From an uncultured Eubacteriales bacterium (lineage in GTDB: Bacteria > Bacillota > Clostridia > Oscillospirales > CAG-272), in contig USGH01000121.1 in NCBI GenBank assembly GCA_900554225.1, positions 1 to 7,548 on the forward strand: a DNA stretch of 7,548 nucleotides. Reading direction: 5' to 3'. The notes beneath the pieces are model-generated. The model was not told the DNA's origin, searched no databases, and worked only from the letters and a program-made list of their open reading frames with translations. This document shows, in pieces, positions 1 through 5,211 of the stretch (its first letter is position 1; each line of letters begins with the position of its first letter). Both the position numbers and the translations under genes were made by a program.

Positions 1-1
1 C

Positions 2-613
2 TTCAAGCATACGGGGCTTTTCCCGGAGCAGGCGGCAAACTGGGACTGGACGGATGGTCTGATCCGTCACGCGGTGGCTGCCGGTCGTGAGATCCGGGTG
101 CTGAACCTGTTCGCGTATACGGGCGGTGCTACGGTGGCGGCGTCGGCGGCGGGTGCGTCGGTGTGCCACGTGGACGCGTCGCGCGGGATGGTGCAGGCGG
201 CAAAGGACAATATGGCTCTGTCGGGCCGCGGAGACGCACCGTGCCGCTATATCGTGGACGACTGCCGCAAATTTGTCGAGCGCGAGATCCGCCGGGGCAG
301 CCGCTACGACGGGATCATCATGGATCCGCCGTCCTATGGGCGCGGGCCGAACGGCGAGGTCTGGAAGCTCGAGGACTGCGCCGGGGAGCTCATCGCGCTG
401 ACCACCCGCGTCCTGTCCGACAATCCGCTCTTTTTCCTCATCAATTCCTACACGACCGGGCTGTCCCCCTCCACGATGGAATACCTCCTCTGCACCGCCC
501 TCCCCCGGGAACGGCGCGGCTCCGTCCTCTCCGGAGAGCTGGGGCTTCCCGTTTCCTCCACCGGTCTCACGCTCCCCTGCGGCGGCTCCGTTCGCATGTG
601 CTGGGACGCTTGA
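2..613 (+). CDS. Class I SAM-dependent methyltransferase, RlmI-like (5' end outside window)
   Basis: The frame is open from the first complete codon at base 2, so the gene begins upstream; 203 residues are visible. The visible part opens with FKHTGLFPEQAANWDW, which lies just before the Rossmann fold in this family. Next comes the SAM-binding motif I, LNLFAYTGGATVAAS, and then an acidic residue in VCHVDAS that would contact the ribose. The catalytic-loop motif is MDPPSYGRG, followed by the family C-terminal stretch GLPVSSTGLTLPCGG. By family this resembles the catalytic domain of 23S rRNA cytosine-C5 methyltransferases (RlmI/RlmK type, COG1092), but the N-terminal domain is not visible and the substrate is not certain. 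A GTG at 74 is an internal codon, not the start. From about base 400 the gene changes from G-ending to C-ending synonymous codons. Repeat A begins about 10 bases after the TGA stop, and no intrinsic terminator is seen. Confidence 0.85.
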   Translation, partial: FKHTGLFPEQAANWDWTDGLIRHAVAAGREIRVLNLFAYTGGATVAASAAGASVCHVDASRGMVQAAKDNMALSGRGDAPCRYIVDDCRKFVEREIRRGSRYDGIIMDPPSYGRGPNGEVWKLEDCAGELIALTTRVLSDNPLFFLINSYTTGLSPSTMEYLLCTALPRERRGSVLSGELGLPVSSTGLTLPCGGSVRMCWDA

Positions 614-621
614 TGGTGTTG

Positions 622-908
622 CGAGGGGAACGAGGGGAGACGGGGGAACGAGGGGAACGGTCGCTTTTGAAAAAGCTCCGCAAAACTTTTATACGGGGGT
701 GGATATGGGTGGAGTTTGTGCAAGTCCATGTGCTTCCCAATATTGCTCCGTCCAGTACATGAGAAGATCGTTCGCGAGCGGCTGACGGGGTCATCCGCCG
801 TCTATTTGATGTAGGTGCGGGCATTCTGGTGGAGAACGATGGAAAACGATCCGCCTTCTACGGGGAGAGAGTGCTTGATATCGTTTACTCTATGTAGTGG
901 TGGAATAG
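622..908 (+). repeat. Dispersed modular repeat, copy A (core + linker + 58-bp unit)
   Basis: This noncoding block is also found at 2781-3157 (same orientation) and 4058-4360 (inverted). It opens with a G-run tract (625-655), followed by a core (659-783) that matches the other copies almost base for base in three stretches: GCTCCGCAAAACTTTTATA, GGGTGGAGTTTGTGCAAGTC, and a 37-bp block at 747-783 identical in all copies. After the core, copy A passes directly to the second part of the linker (about 796-849). It ends with one 58-bp-type unit (850-908) carrying a 2-base insertion. Compared with copies B and C it lacks about 90 bases, consistent with a deletion between short TCCGC matches. I do not recognise a named family. 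Short reading frames inside it differ between copies and are not believable genes. Confidence 0.9.
625..655 (+). other. G-quadruplex-type motif at head of repeat A
   Basis: Four runs of at least four guanines lie at 625-628, 634-637, 642-646 and 652-655, separated by loops of 5, 4 and 5 bases. This satisfies the usual G3+N1-7 pattern on the strand that would be the mRNA. The tract starts 12 bases after the methyltransferase stop codon. It is built from imperfect 9-10 base steps of the type GAGGGGAAC. Folding is inferred from the pattern only. Confidence 0.6.
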
Positions 909-955
909 CGACGTACTATCCGGGTGGCGGAGTGCGGACGAAACCATGAAAAATC

Positions 956-1038
956 CTCGGGAACATCCGAGAAACAATAAACAGCGGATCGGACCAGGTC
1001 CGAGAATCCAAAAAAACCAGGAGCCGGACTCCGTCCGG
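956..1038 (+). promoter_or_regulatory. Three consecutive stem-loops in the ecfA1 leader
   Basis: Three short inverted repeats precede ecfA1: CTCGG/CCGAG at 956-960 and 967-971, TCGGAC/GTCCGA at 989-994 and 998-1003, and CCGGAC/GTCCGG at 1024-1029 and 1033-1038. The last stem takes in the first two bases of the only Shine-Dalgarno-like sequence (GGAAG, 1037-1041). The arms share a core, so alternative pairings exist; for example, 956-960 can also pair with CCGAG at 1000-1004. This could be a folded leader that limits translation of ecfA1. No known riboswitch class is recognised and no U-run follows any stem. Function is inference. Confidence 0.35.
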
Positions 1039-1048
1039 AAGAAATTGT

Positions 1049-1933
1049 ATGGCAATCTTATCGGTAAAAAATCTTTCCTATACATACCCGGGCGACGACA
1101 TCACCCCGCCGGTGCCTGCGCTGCGGAACGTGAGCTTTTCCATTGAGGAGGGCTCGTTTACGGCGGTGCTGGGGCATAACGGCAGCGGAAAAAGCACGCT
1201 TGCGAAGCTTCTTTCCATGATCTACACGCCGGAGTCGGGGCAGATCGTGTTATGCGGACGCGACATGACCGCGCCGGATGTGACGGAGGCGGACATTCTG
1301 GCGGCGCGGCGGGAGATCGGGATGGTCTTTCAGAATCCGGACAACCAGATCGTGGCGACGGTGGTGGAGGAGGACGTGGCGTTCGGCTGCGAAAATCTCG
1401 GTCTGCCCCCCGCGGAGATCCGGAAGCGTGTGGACGATGCGCTGGCGGCGGTCGGGATGACGGCATACGCGAGACACGCGCCGCACAAGCTATCTGGCGG
1501 TCAGAAGCAGCGGGTAGCGATTGCGGGAACGATCGCCATGCGCCGCAGGATCATCATTTTTGACGAAAGCACGGCGATGCTCGATCCGATGGGACGGCGG
1601 GAGGTCATGGATGTGATCCTGCGTCTGAATCGGGAAGAGGGGATCACGGTTCTGATGATCACGCACTACATGAACGAGGCGGCGATGGCGGATCGGATCC
1701 TTGTACTGGATCACGGCGGGGTGCTGTGCGACGGTACACCGCAGGCGGTATTCGGCGATCCGGAAAGGCTGTGGGCGGCGGGGCTGGACGTACCGCAGAC
1801 GACGGAGCTGCTCTATCGGTTCCGTGGGCTGGGATACGATGTGCCGATTGCGGTATTTGACGCGGACGAATGCGCGGATGTGATTGCCGCGGCGATTGCG
1901 AAAAAATCGAAAAAGGCGAAGGAGGTGCGGTGA
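1049..1933 (+). CDS. ecfA1: ECF transporter ATPase subunit EcfA1 (CbiO-type)
   Basis: This 294-residue ABC ATPase is one half of the asymmetric ATPase pair that drives group II energy-coupling-factor importers at the inner face of the membrane. Visible motifs are Walker A GHNGSGKST (42-50), Q-loop VFQNPDNQIV (Q95), signature LSGGQ (148-152), Walker B IIIFDES (168-174; catalytic E173) and H-loop ITHYMNEA (H206). The FDESTAMLDP and ITHYMNEA variants are typical of EcfA1 rather than EcfA2. The C-terminus ends in a lysine-rich tail (KKSKKAKEVR). The ATG at 1049 gives the conserved N-terminus MAILSVKNLSYTYPG; its Shine-Dalgarno (GGAAG, seven bases upstream) is weak and overlaps a possible stem-loop. 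The stop codon overlaps the ecfA2 start by one base. It normally works with EcfA2, EcfT and a substrate-binding S component, and no S component is in this window. Confidence 0.95.
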   Translation: MAILSVKNLSYTYPGDDITPPVPALRNVSFSIEEGSFTAVLGHNGSGKSTLAKLLSMIYTPESGQIVLCGRDMTAPDVTEADILAARREIGMVFQNPDNQIVATVVEEDVAFGCENLGLPPAEIRKRVDDALAAVGMTAYARHAPHKLSGGQKQRVAIAGTIAMRRRIIIFDESTAMLDPMGRREVMDVILRLNREEGITVLMITHYMNEAAMADRILVLDHGGVLCDGTPQAVFGDPERLWAAGLDVPQTTELLYRFRGLGYDVPIAVFDADECADVIAAAIAKKSKKAKEVR

Positions 1934-2778
1934 TGGCGGACGTATCGTTTGAAAATGTATCCTTTATATACAACAAGGGCACATCCTACGAGGTAAAGGC
2001 GTTGGACGATGTGAGTCTGACGTTTCCGGATCGCTGCATTACGGGGCTGATCGGGCACACGGGCAGCGGCAAGAGCACGATGATGCAGCTGATCAACGGT
2101 CTGAAGAAGCCGACGGCGGGGAATGTGAAGATCGGCGGTGTGGACATCTGGGCGGAGCCGAAGAAGATCCGGGACGTGCGGTTCCGTGCGGGGCTTGTGA
2201 TGCAGTATCCGGAGTATCAGCTATTTGCGGAGACCGTGGAGGAGGACATAGCGTTCGGACCGCGGAACATGGGGCTTACGGGCGACGCGCTGGCGGAGCG
2301 GATCGACTATGCGGTGCAATTTGCGAATGTGGATCCTATGCTGCTGAAAAAATCGCCGTTTGATCTCTCGGGCGGGCAGAAGCGGCGTGTTGCGCTGGCG
2401 GGTGTGATTGCGATGCGTCCGGAGATACTGATTCTGGACGAGCCTGCCGCGGGTCTGGATCCTGGCGGGCGGCGCGAGATTCTGGGCGGTGTGAAGCGGT
2501 ATGCGCGGGAGAGCGGGACGAATGTGATCATTGTGAGCCACAGCATGGAGGACATGGCGATGTACTGCGACGAGCTGGTGGTGATGACCTCCGGGCGTGT
2601 ATTCCTCCACGACAAGCTCGGGCCGGTATTCTCCCGCGCCGCCGATCTGATCGCCGTTGGTCTCGACGTACCCCAGATCACCCGCGTTGCCTTTGCCCTC
2701 CGCGAGCGCGGCATCGACATTGGCTCCGACGTCTACACGGTCGAATGGGCAGTGGAGCGGTTGGCTGAGCTGCTTTAA
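1933..2778 (+). CDS. ecfA2: ECF transporter ATPase subunit EcfA2 (CbiO-type)
   Basis: This 281-residue protein is the second ATPase of the ECF module and forms a heterodimer with EcfA1. Motifs are Walker A GHTGSGKST (41-49), Q-loop VMQYPEYQLF (Q91), signature LSGGQ (145-149), Walker B ILILDEP (165-171; catalytic E170) and H-loop VSHSMEDMA (H203). The YPEYQLF and DEPAAGLDP forms are typical of EcfA2. The frame is open back to 1870, but ATG 1933 is chosen: it follows a GGAGG at 1921-1925, gives the family N-terminus MADVSFENVSF, and shares its A with the ecfA1 TGA stop (TGATG), which implies translational coupling. From about 2587 to 2745 the synonymous codons switch from GCG/CTG/GTG/CGG to GCC/CTC/GTC/CGC. 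Repeat B begins three bases after the TAA, so ecfA2 is separated from ecfT by 441 bases, whereas the genes are commonly adjacent in Bacillota. Confidence 0.95.
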   Translation: MADVSFENVSFIYNKGTSYEVKALDDVSLTFPDRCITGLIGHTGSGKSTMMQLINGLKKPTAGNVKIGGVDIWAEPKKIRDVRFRAGLVMQYPEYQLFAETVEEDIAFGPRNMGLTGDALAERIDYAVQFANVDPMLLKKSPFDLSGGQKRRVALAGVIAMRPEILILDEPAAGLDPGGRREILGGVKRYARESGTNVIIVSHSMEDMAMYCDELVVMTSGRVFLHDKLGPVFSRAADLIAVGLDVPQITRVAFALRERGIDIGSDVYTVEWAVERLAELL

Positions 2779-2781
2779 GGC

Positions 2782-2811
2782 GGGGGGACGAGGGGAACGG
2801 GGGAGACGGGG
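2782..2811 (+). other. G-quadruplex-type motif at head of repeat B
   Basis: G-runs lie at 2782-2787, 2792-2795, 2799-2803 and 2808-2811, with loops of 4, 3 and 4 bases. The motif is on the mRNA-sense strand and starts four bases after the ecfA2 stop codon. The short loops make it a stronger candidate than the one in copy A. The same region in copy C (minus strand, 4337-4359) keeps only three G-runs. Confidence 0.6.
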
Positions 2812-3124
2812 AAACGGTCGCTTTTGGAAAAGCTCCGCAAAACTTTTATACTGGGTATGGATATGGGTGGAGTTTGTGCAAGTCCATGTGCGCACCAATT
2901 TGGTTCCGTCCAGTACATGAGAAGATCGTTCGCGAGCGGCTGGGCGGAGCCATCCGCCTTCTACGGGGAGAGATTGCGGGATTTCGTTTACTATGTAGTG
3001 GTAGAATACCGCTGGGGGGGAGTATGGCTTGCGAAATTCCGTGATCCGCTGGCTATTGGATGTAGGTGCGGGCATTCGGGTGGAGAACGATGGATGTGAT
3101 CCGCACTCTACGGGGAGCGACTGC

Positions 3125-3154
3125 TGGATATAGTTTACTATGGAGTGGTAGGAT
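3125..3154 (+). promoter_or_regulatory. Promoter-like element in the 58-bp repeat unit, pointing at ecfT
   Basis: TGGATA (3125-3130) and TAGGAT (3149-3154) are spaced by 18 bases, and a TG one base before the second box resembles an extended -10. The same positions read GGGATT/TAGAAT in the first unit of copy B, TTGATA/TAGGAT in copy C (minus strand) and TTGATA/TGGAAT with a 20-base spacer in copy A. No copy carries both best boxes, so this is a weak call. If active, transcription would begin about 60 bases upstream of ecfT and supply the promoter that the repeat's position between ecfA2 and ecfT might otherwise remove. Confidence 0.25.
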
Positions 3155-3187
3155 ACCACTTAAAATGTTCTTTTCCCTTTGGCTCTA

Positions 3188-3207
3188 CTGAAAAAATCTG
3201 AAAAAAT
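3188..3207 (+). repeat. Tandem 10-bp repeat CTGAAAAAAT x2 before ecfT
   Basis: Two perfect adjacent copies of CTGAAAAAAT lie three bases before the AGGA Shine-Dalgarno (3210-3213) of ecfT. The stretch is A-rich and unlikely to be structured, which would leave the ribosome site open between the folded repeat and the ecfT start. Any effect is inferred. Confidence 0.7.
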
Positions 3208-3219
3208 ACAGGAACAGAT

Positions 3220-4041
3220 ATGCACAACGACATTGCGTTTGGGCAGTACTGTGAGGGAAATTCGGTATTACACCGGATGGATCCGCGGATGAAGCTGCTG
3301 CTTGCTATACTATATATTGTAGTGATTTTTCTCGCGAAATCCGCGTCGGCGTTTCTTTTGCTGACGGCGTTTTCGCTGTGTCTGATCGCGGTATCGGGCA
3401 TCTCGCCCAAAATGGTGCTTGCGAGTATGAAGCCGGTTCTCTTTATCATCATTTTTACCGCGGTGATCAACATTTTCTGGATGGCGGGGGATCATCTCCT
3501 GTTCACGCTCGGTCCGATCAAGGTTTATTTGGAGGGCGTTGTGAATGCGGTACTGGTGGTGCTGCGGATCCTGCTCCTGCTCATCTGCACGAGTATGTTC
3601 CTCACCTACACGACCACGCCGATCGCCCTGACGGATGGACTGGAGCAGGCTCTGTCTCCGCTCAAAAAGCTGCACGTGCCGGTTCATGAGTTTTCCATGA
3701 TGATGACCATCGCGCTCCGGTTTATCCCGACCCTGATCGAGGAGACGGAGAAGATCATGGACGCACAAAAGGCACGCGGCGCGGATTTCGGCTCCGGCAA
3801 TCTCTTCCAGCGGGCAAAGGCACTCATCCCGGTTCTGGTCCCCCTGTTCGTCTCCGCGTTCCGCCGTGCCGATGAGCTGGCGACCGCGATGGAATGCCGC
3901 TGCTATACCGGCGGAGAGGGCAGAACCAGAATGCACGTCCTCCACTACGGAGCCGTCGATTTCATCATGTGCGCCATCGTTGTGGCAGTAGGCGCAGCCG
4001 TACTCCTGCTCAACCATTTCCTCCCCCTCTACATGATCTGA
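3220..4041 (+). CDS. ecfT: ECF transporter transmembrane subunit EcfT (CbiQ-type)
   Basis: This 273-residue integral membrane protein is the scaffold that links the EcfA1/EcfA2 ATPases to exchangeable S components. The N-terminus shows the family pattern GQYCEGNSVLHRMDPRMK (8-25). Hydrophobic segments follow at about 26-40, 44-61, 65-88, 105-130 and 243-270. Between the last two lies the long cytoplasmic coupling region with the two ATPase-contacting motifs: AQKARGADFG (182-191, with ARG 185-187) and ATAMECRCYTG (221-231). The second motif has Cys-Arg-Cys where Ala-Arg-Gly or Ala-Arg-Cys is common, a mild variation. ATG 3220 has an AGGA Shine-Dalgarno six bases upstream. The gene is bracketed by repeat B and inverted repeat C. 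Codons near the 3' end drift toward C-ending forms. Confidence 0.95.
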   Translation: MHNDIAFGQYCEGNSVLHRMDPRMKLLLAILYIVVIFLAKSASAFLLLTAFSLCLIAVSGISPKMVLASMKPVLFIIIFTAVINIFWMAGDHLLFTLGPIKVYLEGVVNAVLVVLRILLLLICTSMFLTYTTTPIALTDGLEQALSPLKKLHVPVHEFSMMMTIALRFIPTLIEETEKIMDAQKARGADFGSGNLFQRAKALIPVLVPLFVSAFRRADELATAMECRCYTGGEGRTRMHVLHYGAVDFIMCAIVVAVGAAVLLLNHFLPLYMI

Positions 4042-4057
4042 AAGGGAAACGGACAAC

Positions 4058-4360
4058 AATCGTTCTCCAACCGAATGACCGCAACTACATCCAATAGCCA
4101 GCGGATCACGGAATTTTGCAAGCCATACTCCCCCAAAGCGGTATCCTACCACTACCCAATACCCTATATCAAGCAATCTCTCCCCGTAGAAGGCGGATCA
4201 CAACGTGAGCCGCTCGCGAACGATCTTCTCATGTACTGGACGGAACCAAATTGGTGCGCAATCGGACTTGCACAAACTCCACCCATTCCCATCCCCCATA
4301 TAAAAGTTTTGCGGAGCTTTTTCAAAAGCGACCGTTCCCCCCGTCTCCCTCGTCTCCCCA
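4058..4360 (-). repeat. Dispersed modular repeat, copy C, inverted (core + unit + linker)
   Basis: Read on the minus strand this copy runs from the G-run tract (4359-4337, three runs) through the core with the invariant 37-bp block (4244-4208). It continues into one 58-bp unit (4197-4140) and the linker (about 4139-4058). It stops where copy B continues into its second unit, leaving only 17-20 bases to the ecfT stop. The left end therefore abuts the 3' end of ecfT and the G-run end faces the truA start. On the truA mRNA the tract appears as C-rich leader sequence. It fills essentially the whole ecfT-truA gap. Orientation is opposite to copies A and B. Confidence 0.92.
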
Positions 4361-4381
4361 AAAACAATACGGATTATAATC

Positions 4382-5182
4382 ATGAAACTATTATTAAGAA
4401 TCGCATACGACGGCAGATATTACTGCGGGTTTCAGGCGCAGAAGAACGGCGGATCGGTGCAGGAGCGGCTGACGGAGTGCCTGTCCGGATTTTTCGGAAC
4501 GCCGTGCCACGTCACCGGATGCTCCCGTACCGACGCAGGCGTCCACGCGAGAGGGTTCTGCTGTACGGTCCACCCGGTGGAGCCGGTGAGCCCGGATACG
4601 GATTGGTGGCATATCCCGCCAGGAAGACTGCACCACGCCGTCAATCGACTGCTCATGCCCCATATGGCGGTAAACGGCGTATGCCTCGTGCCGGACGCGT
4701 TCCATCCAAGGTACGACGTGCAGTCGAAAACCTACGCCTACCGTATGGCGGACGCACCCGCCGACGATCCGTTTGCCGACCCGTTTACGTGGCACGTGCG
4801 CAAGACCGTTCTGCCGGAGGGTCTGGCACGTATGCACAGGGCGGCGGGAATGCTCGTCGGGACATACGACTTTTCTTCGTATATGGCGTCCGGCAGTAAG
4901 ATCACCGACCCCACGCGTACCATTGCGGCAGCATCCGTCACGCGTACACCGGAGGGACTGATCACGTTTCGGGTCACGGCGGACGGCTTTCTCTACAATA
5001 TGGTGCGGATCCTCGCAGGTACCCTGTACGAGATCGGCATCGGACAGCGCGGCGCGGATCTGGCATCCGTCACCGCGGCACACGACAGACACGCGGCAGG
5101 CATCACGGCTCCCCCCGGCGGACTCACCCTGGAGGAGGTGCGCTATCCAGACAAATGGGGCGTGCGGTGGCTGTGCGAATGA
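4382..5182 (+). CDS. truA: tRNA pseudouridine(38-40) synthase TruA
   Basis: TruA converts uridine at positions 38, 39 and 40 of the tRNA anticodon arm to pseudouridine in the cytoplasm. At 266 residues the protein is of normal family length. The N-terminal strand LLLRIAYDGRYYCGFQ and the catalytic motif GCSRTDAGVHA with nucleophile D51 are intact. So are the later motifs AFHPRYDVQSKTYAYR and the substrate-pocket stretch FRVTADGFLYNMVRILAGTL. ATG 4382 is required to keep the conserved N-terminus. The ribosome site is poor: only GGAT at 4371-4374, with no AGGAGG-like sequence, and the leader is the C-rich reverse side of repeat C. A TATAAT at 4374-4379 is too close to the start to serve it. truA commonly lies right after ecfT in Bacillota; here inverted repeat C separates them. 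The next gene starts 29 bases after its stop. Confidence 0.96.
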   Translation: MKLLLRIAYDGRYYCGFQAQKNGGSVQERLTECLSGFFGTPCHVTGCSRTDAGVHARGFCCTVHPVEPVSPDTDWWHIPPGRLHHAVNRLLMPHMAVNGVCLVPDAFHPRYDVQSKTYAYRMADAPADDPFADPFTWHVRKTVLPEGLARMHRAAGMLVGTYDFSSYMASGSKITDPTRTIAAASVTRTPEGLITFRVTADGFLYNMVRILAGTLYEIGIGQRGADLASVTAAHDRHAAGITAPPGGLTLEEVRYPDKWGVRWLCE

Positions 5183-5196
5183 AAATTTCACAATGA

Positions 5197-5203
5197 AAGG
5201 TGG
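5197..5203 (+). promoter_or_regulatory. Shine-Dalgarno deciding the DUF5711-like start
   Basis: AAAGGTG (5197-5203), part of AAAGGTGG, lies eight to nine bases before ATG 5212. A GTG at 5200 in the same frame lies within this site and has no site of its own, so ATG 5212 is preferred. The resulting N-terminus is MAREQSVRVSD. Confidence 0.7.
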
Positions 5204-5211
5204 TGTTTCCC

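Larger units (their letters stand above)
2781..3157 (+). repeat. Dispersed modular repeat, copy B (core + unit + linker + unit; longest copy)
   Basis: This is the most complete copy. It comprises a G-run tract (2782-2811), a core (2816-2941) ending in the invariant 37-bp block at 2905-2941, a 58-bp unit (2953-3010), a linker (3011-3099) and a second 58-bp unit (3100-3157). The two units match at about 49 of 58 positions by hand count and are offset by 147 bases. By hand alignment copy B and inverted copy C share roughly 85-90% identity over about 280 positions. The block fills most of the ecfA2-ecfT gap. It looks noncoding: reading frames on either strand run through it but are not conserved across copies. 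No transposase or clear terminal inverted repeat is present, so how it spreads is unknown. Confidence 0.92.

Noticed and set aside
989..1017. Stem-loop plus A-run as an intrinsic terminator
   Set aside because: On the plus strand the stem is followed by A residues, not U. On the minus strand the T-run precedes the stem, so neither direction fits an intrinsic terminator.
946..1146. 66-codon basic peptide upstream of and overlapping ecfA1
   Set aside because: It has no ribosome site, overlaps the ecfA1 start by about 100 bases in another frame, and its sequence is explained by the hairpin-rich leader.
2221..3159. 312-codon minus-strand open frame covering repeat B and the antisense of ecfA2
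   Set aside because: Most of it is antisense to a clear ecfA2. The repeat-derived peptides (such as SLPVEGG) recur in B and C but shift frame within the core and do not persist in A. This looks like chance openness in a repeat.
622..4360. CRISPR array or insertion sequence
   Set aside because: The repeats are long, unevenly spaced, partly inverted and lack spacers of uniform size. No transposase or clear terminal inverted repeats are present.
4374..4379. Perfect TATAAT as a promoter for truA
   Set aside because: It ends two bases before the ATG, so initiation would fall inside the gene beyond a start codon needed for the conserved N-terminus. No -35 box is seen 16-18 bases upstream.
4075..4899. 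274-codon plus-strand open frame through repeat C into truA
   Set aside because: It overlaps truA in another frame for most of its length, and its repeat part is not kept in frame in the other copies.
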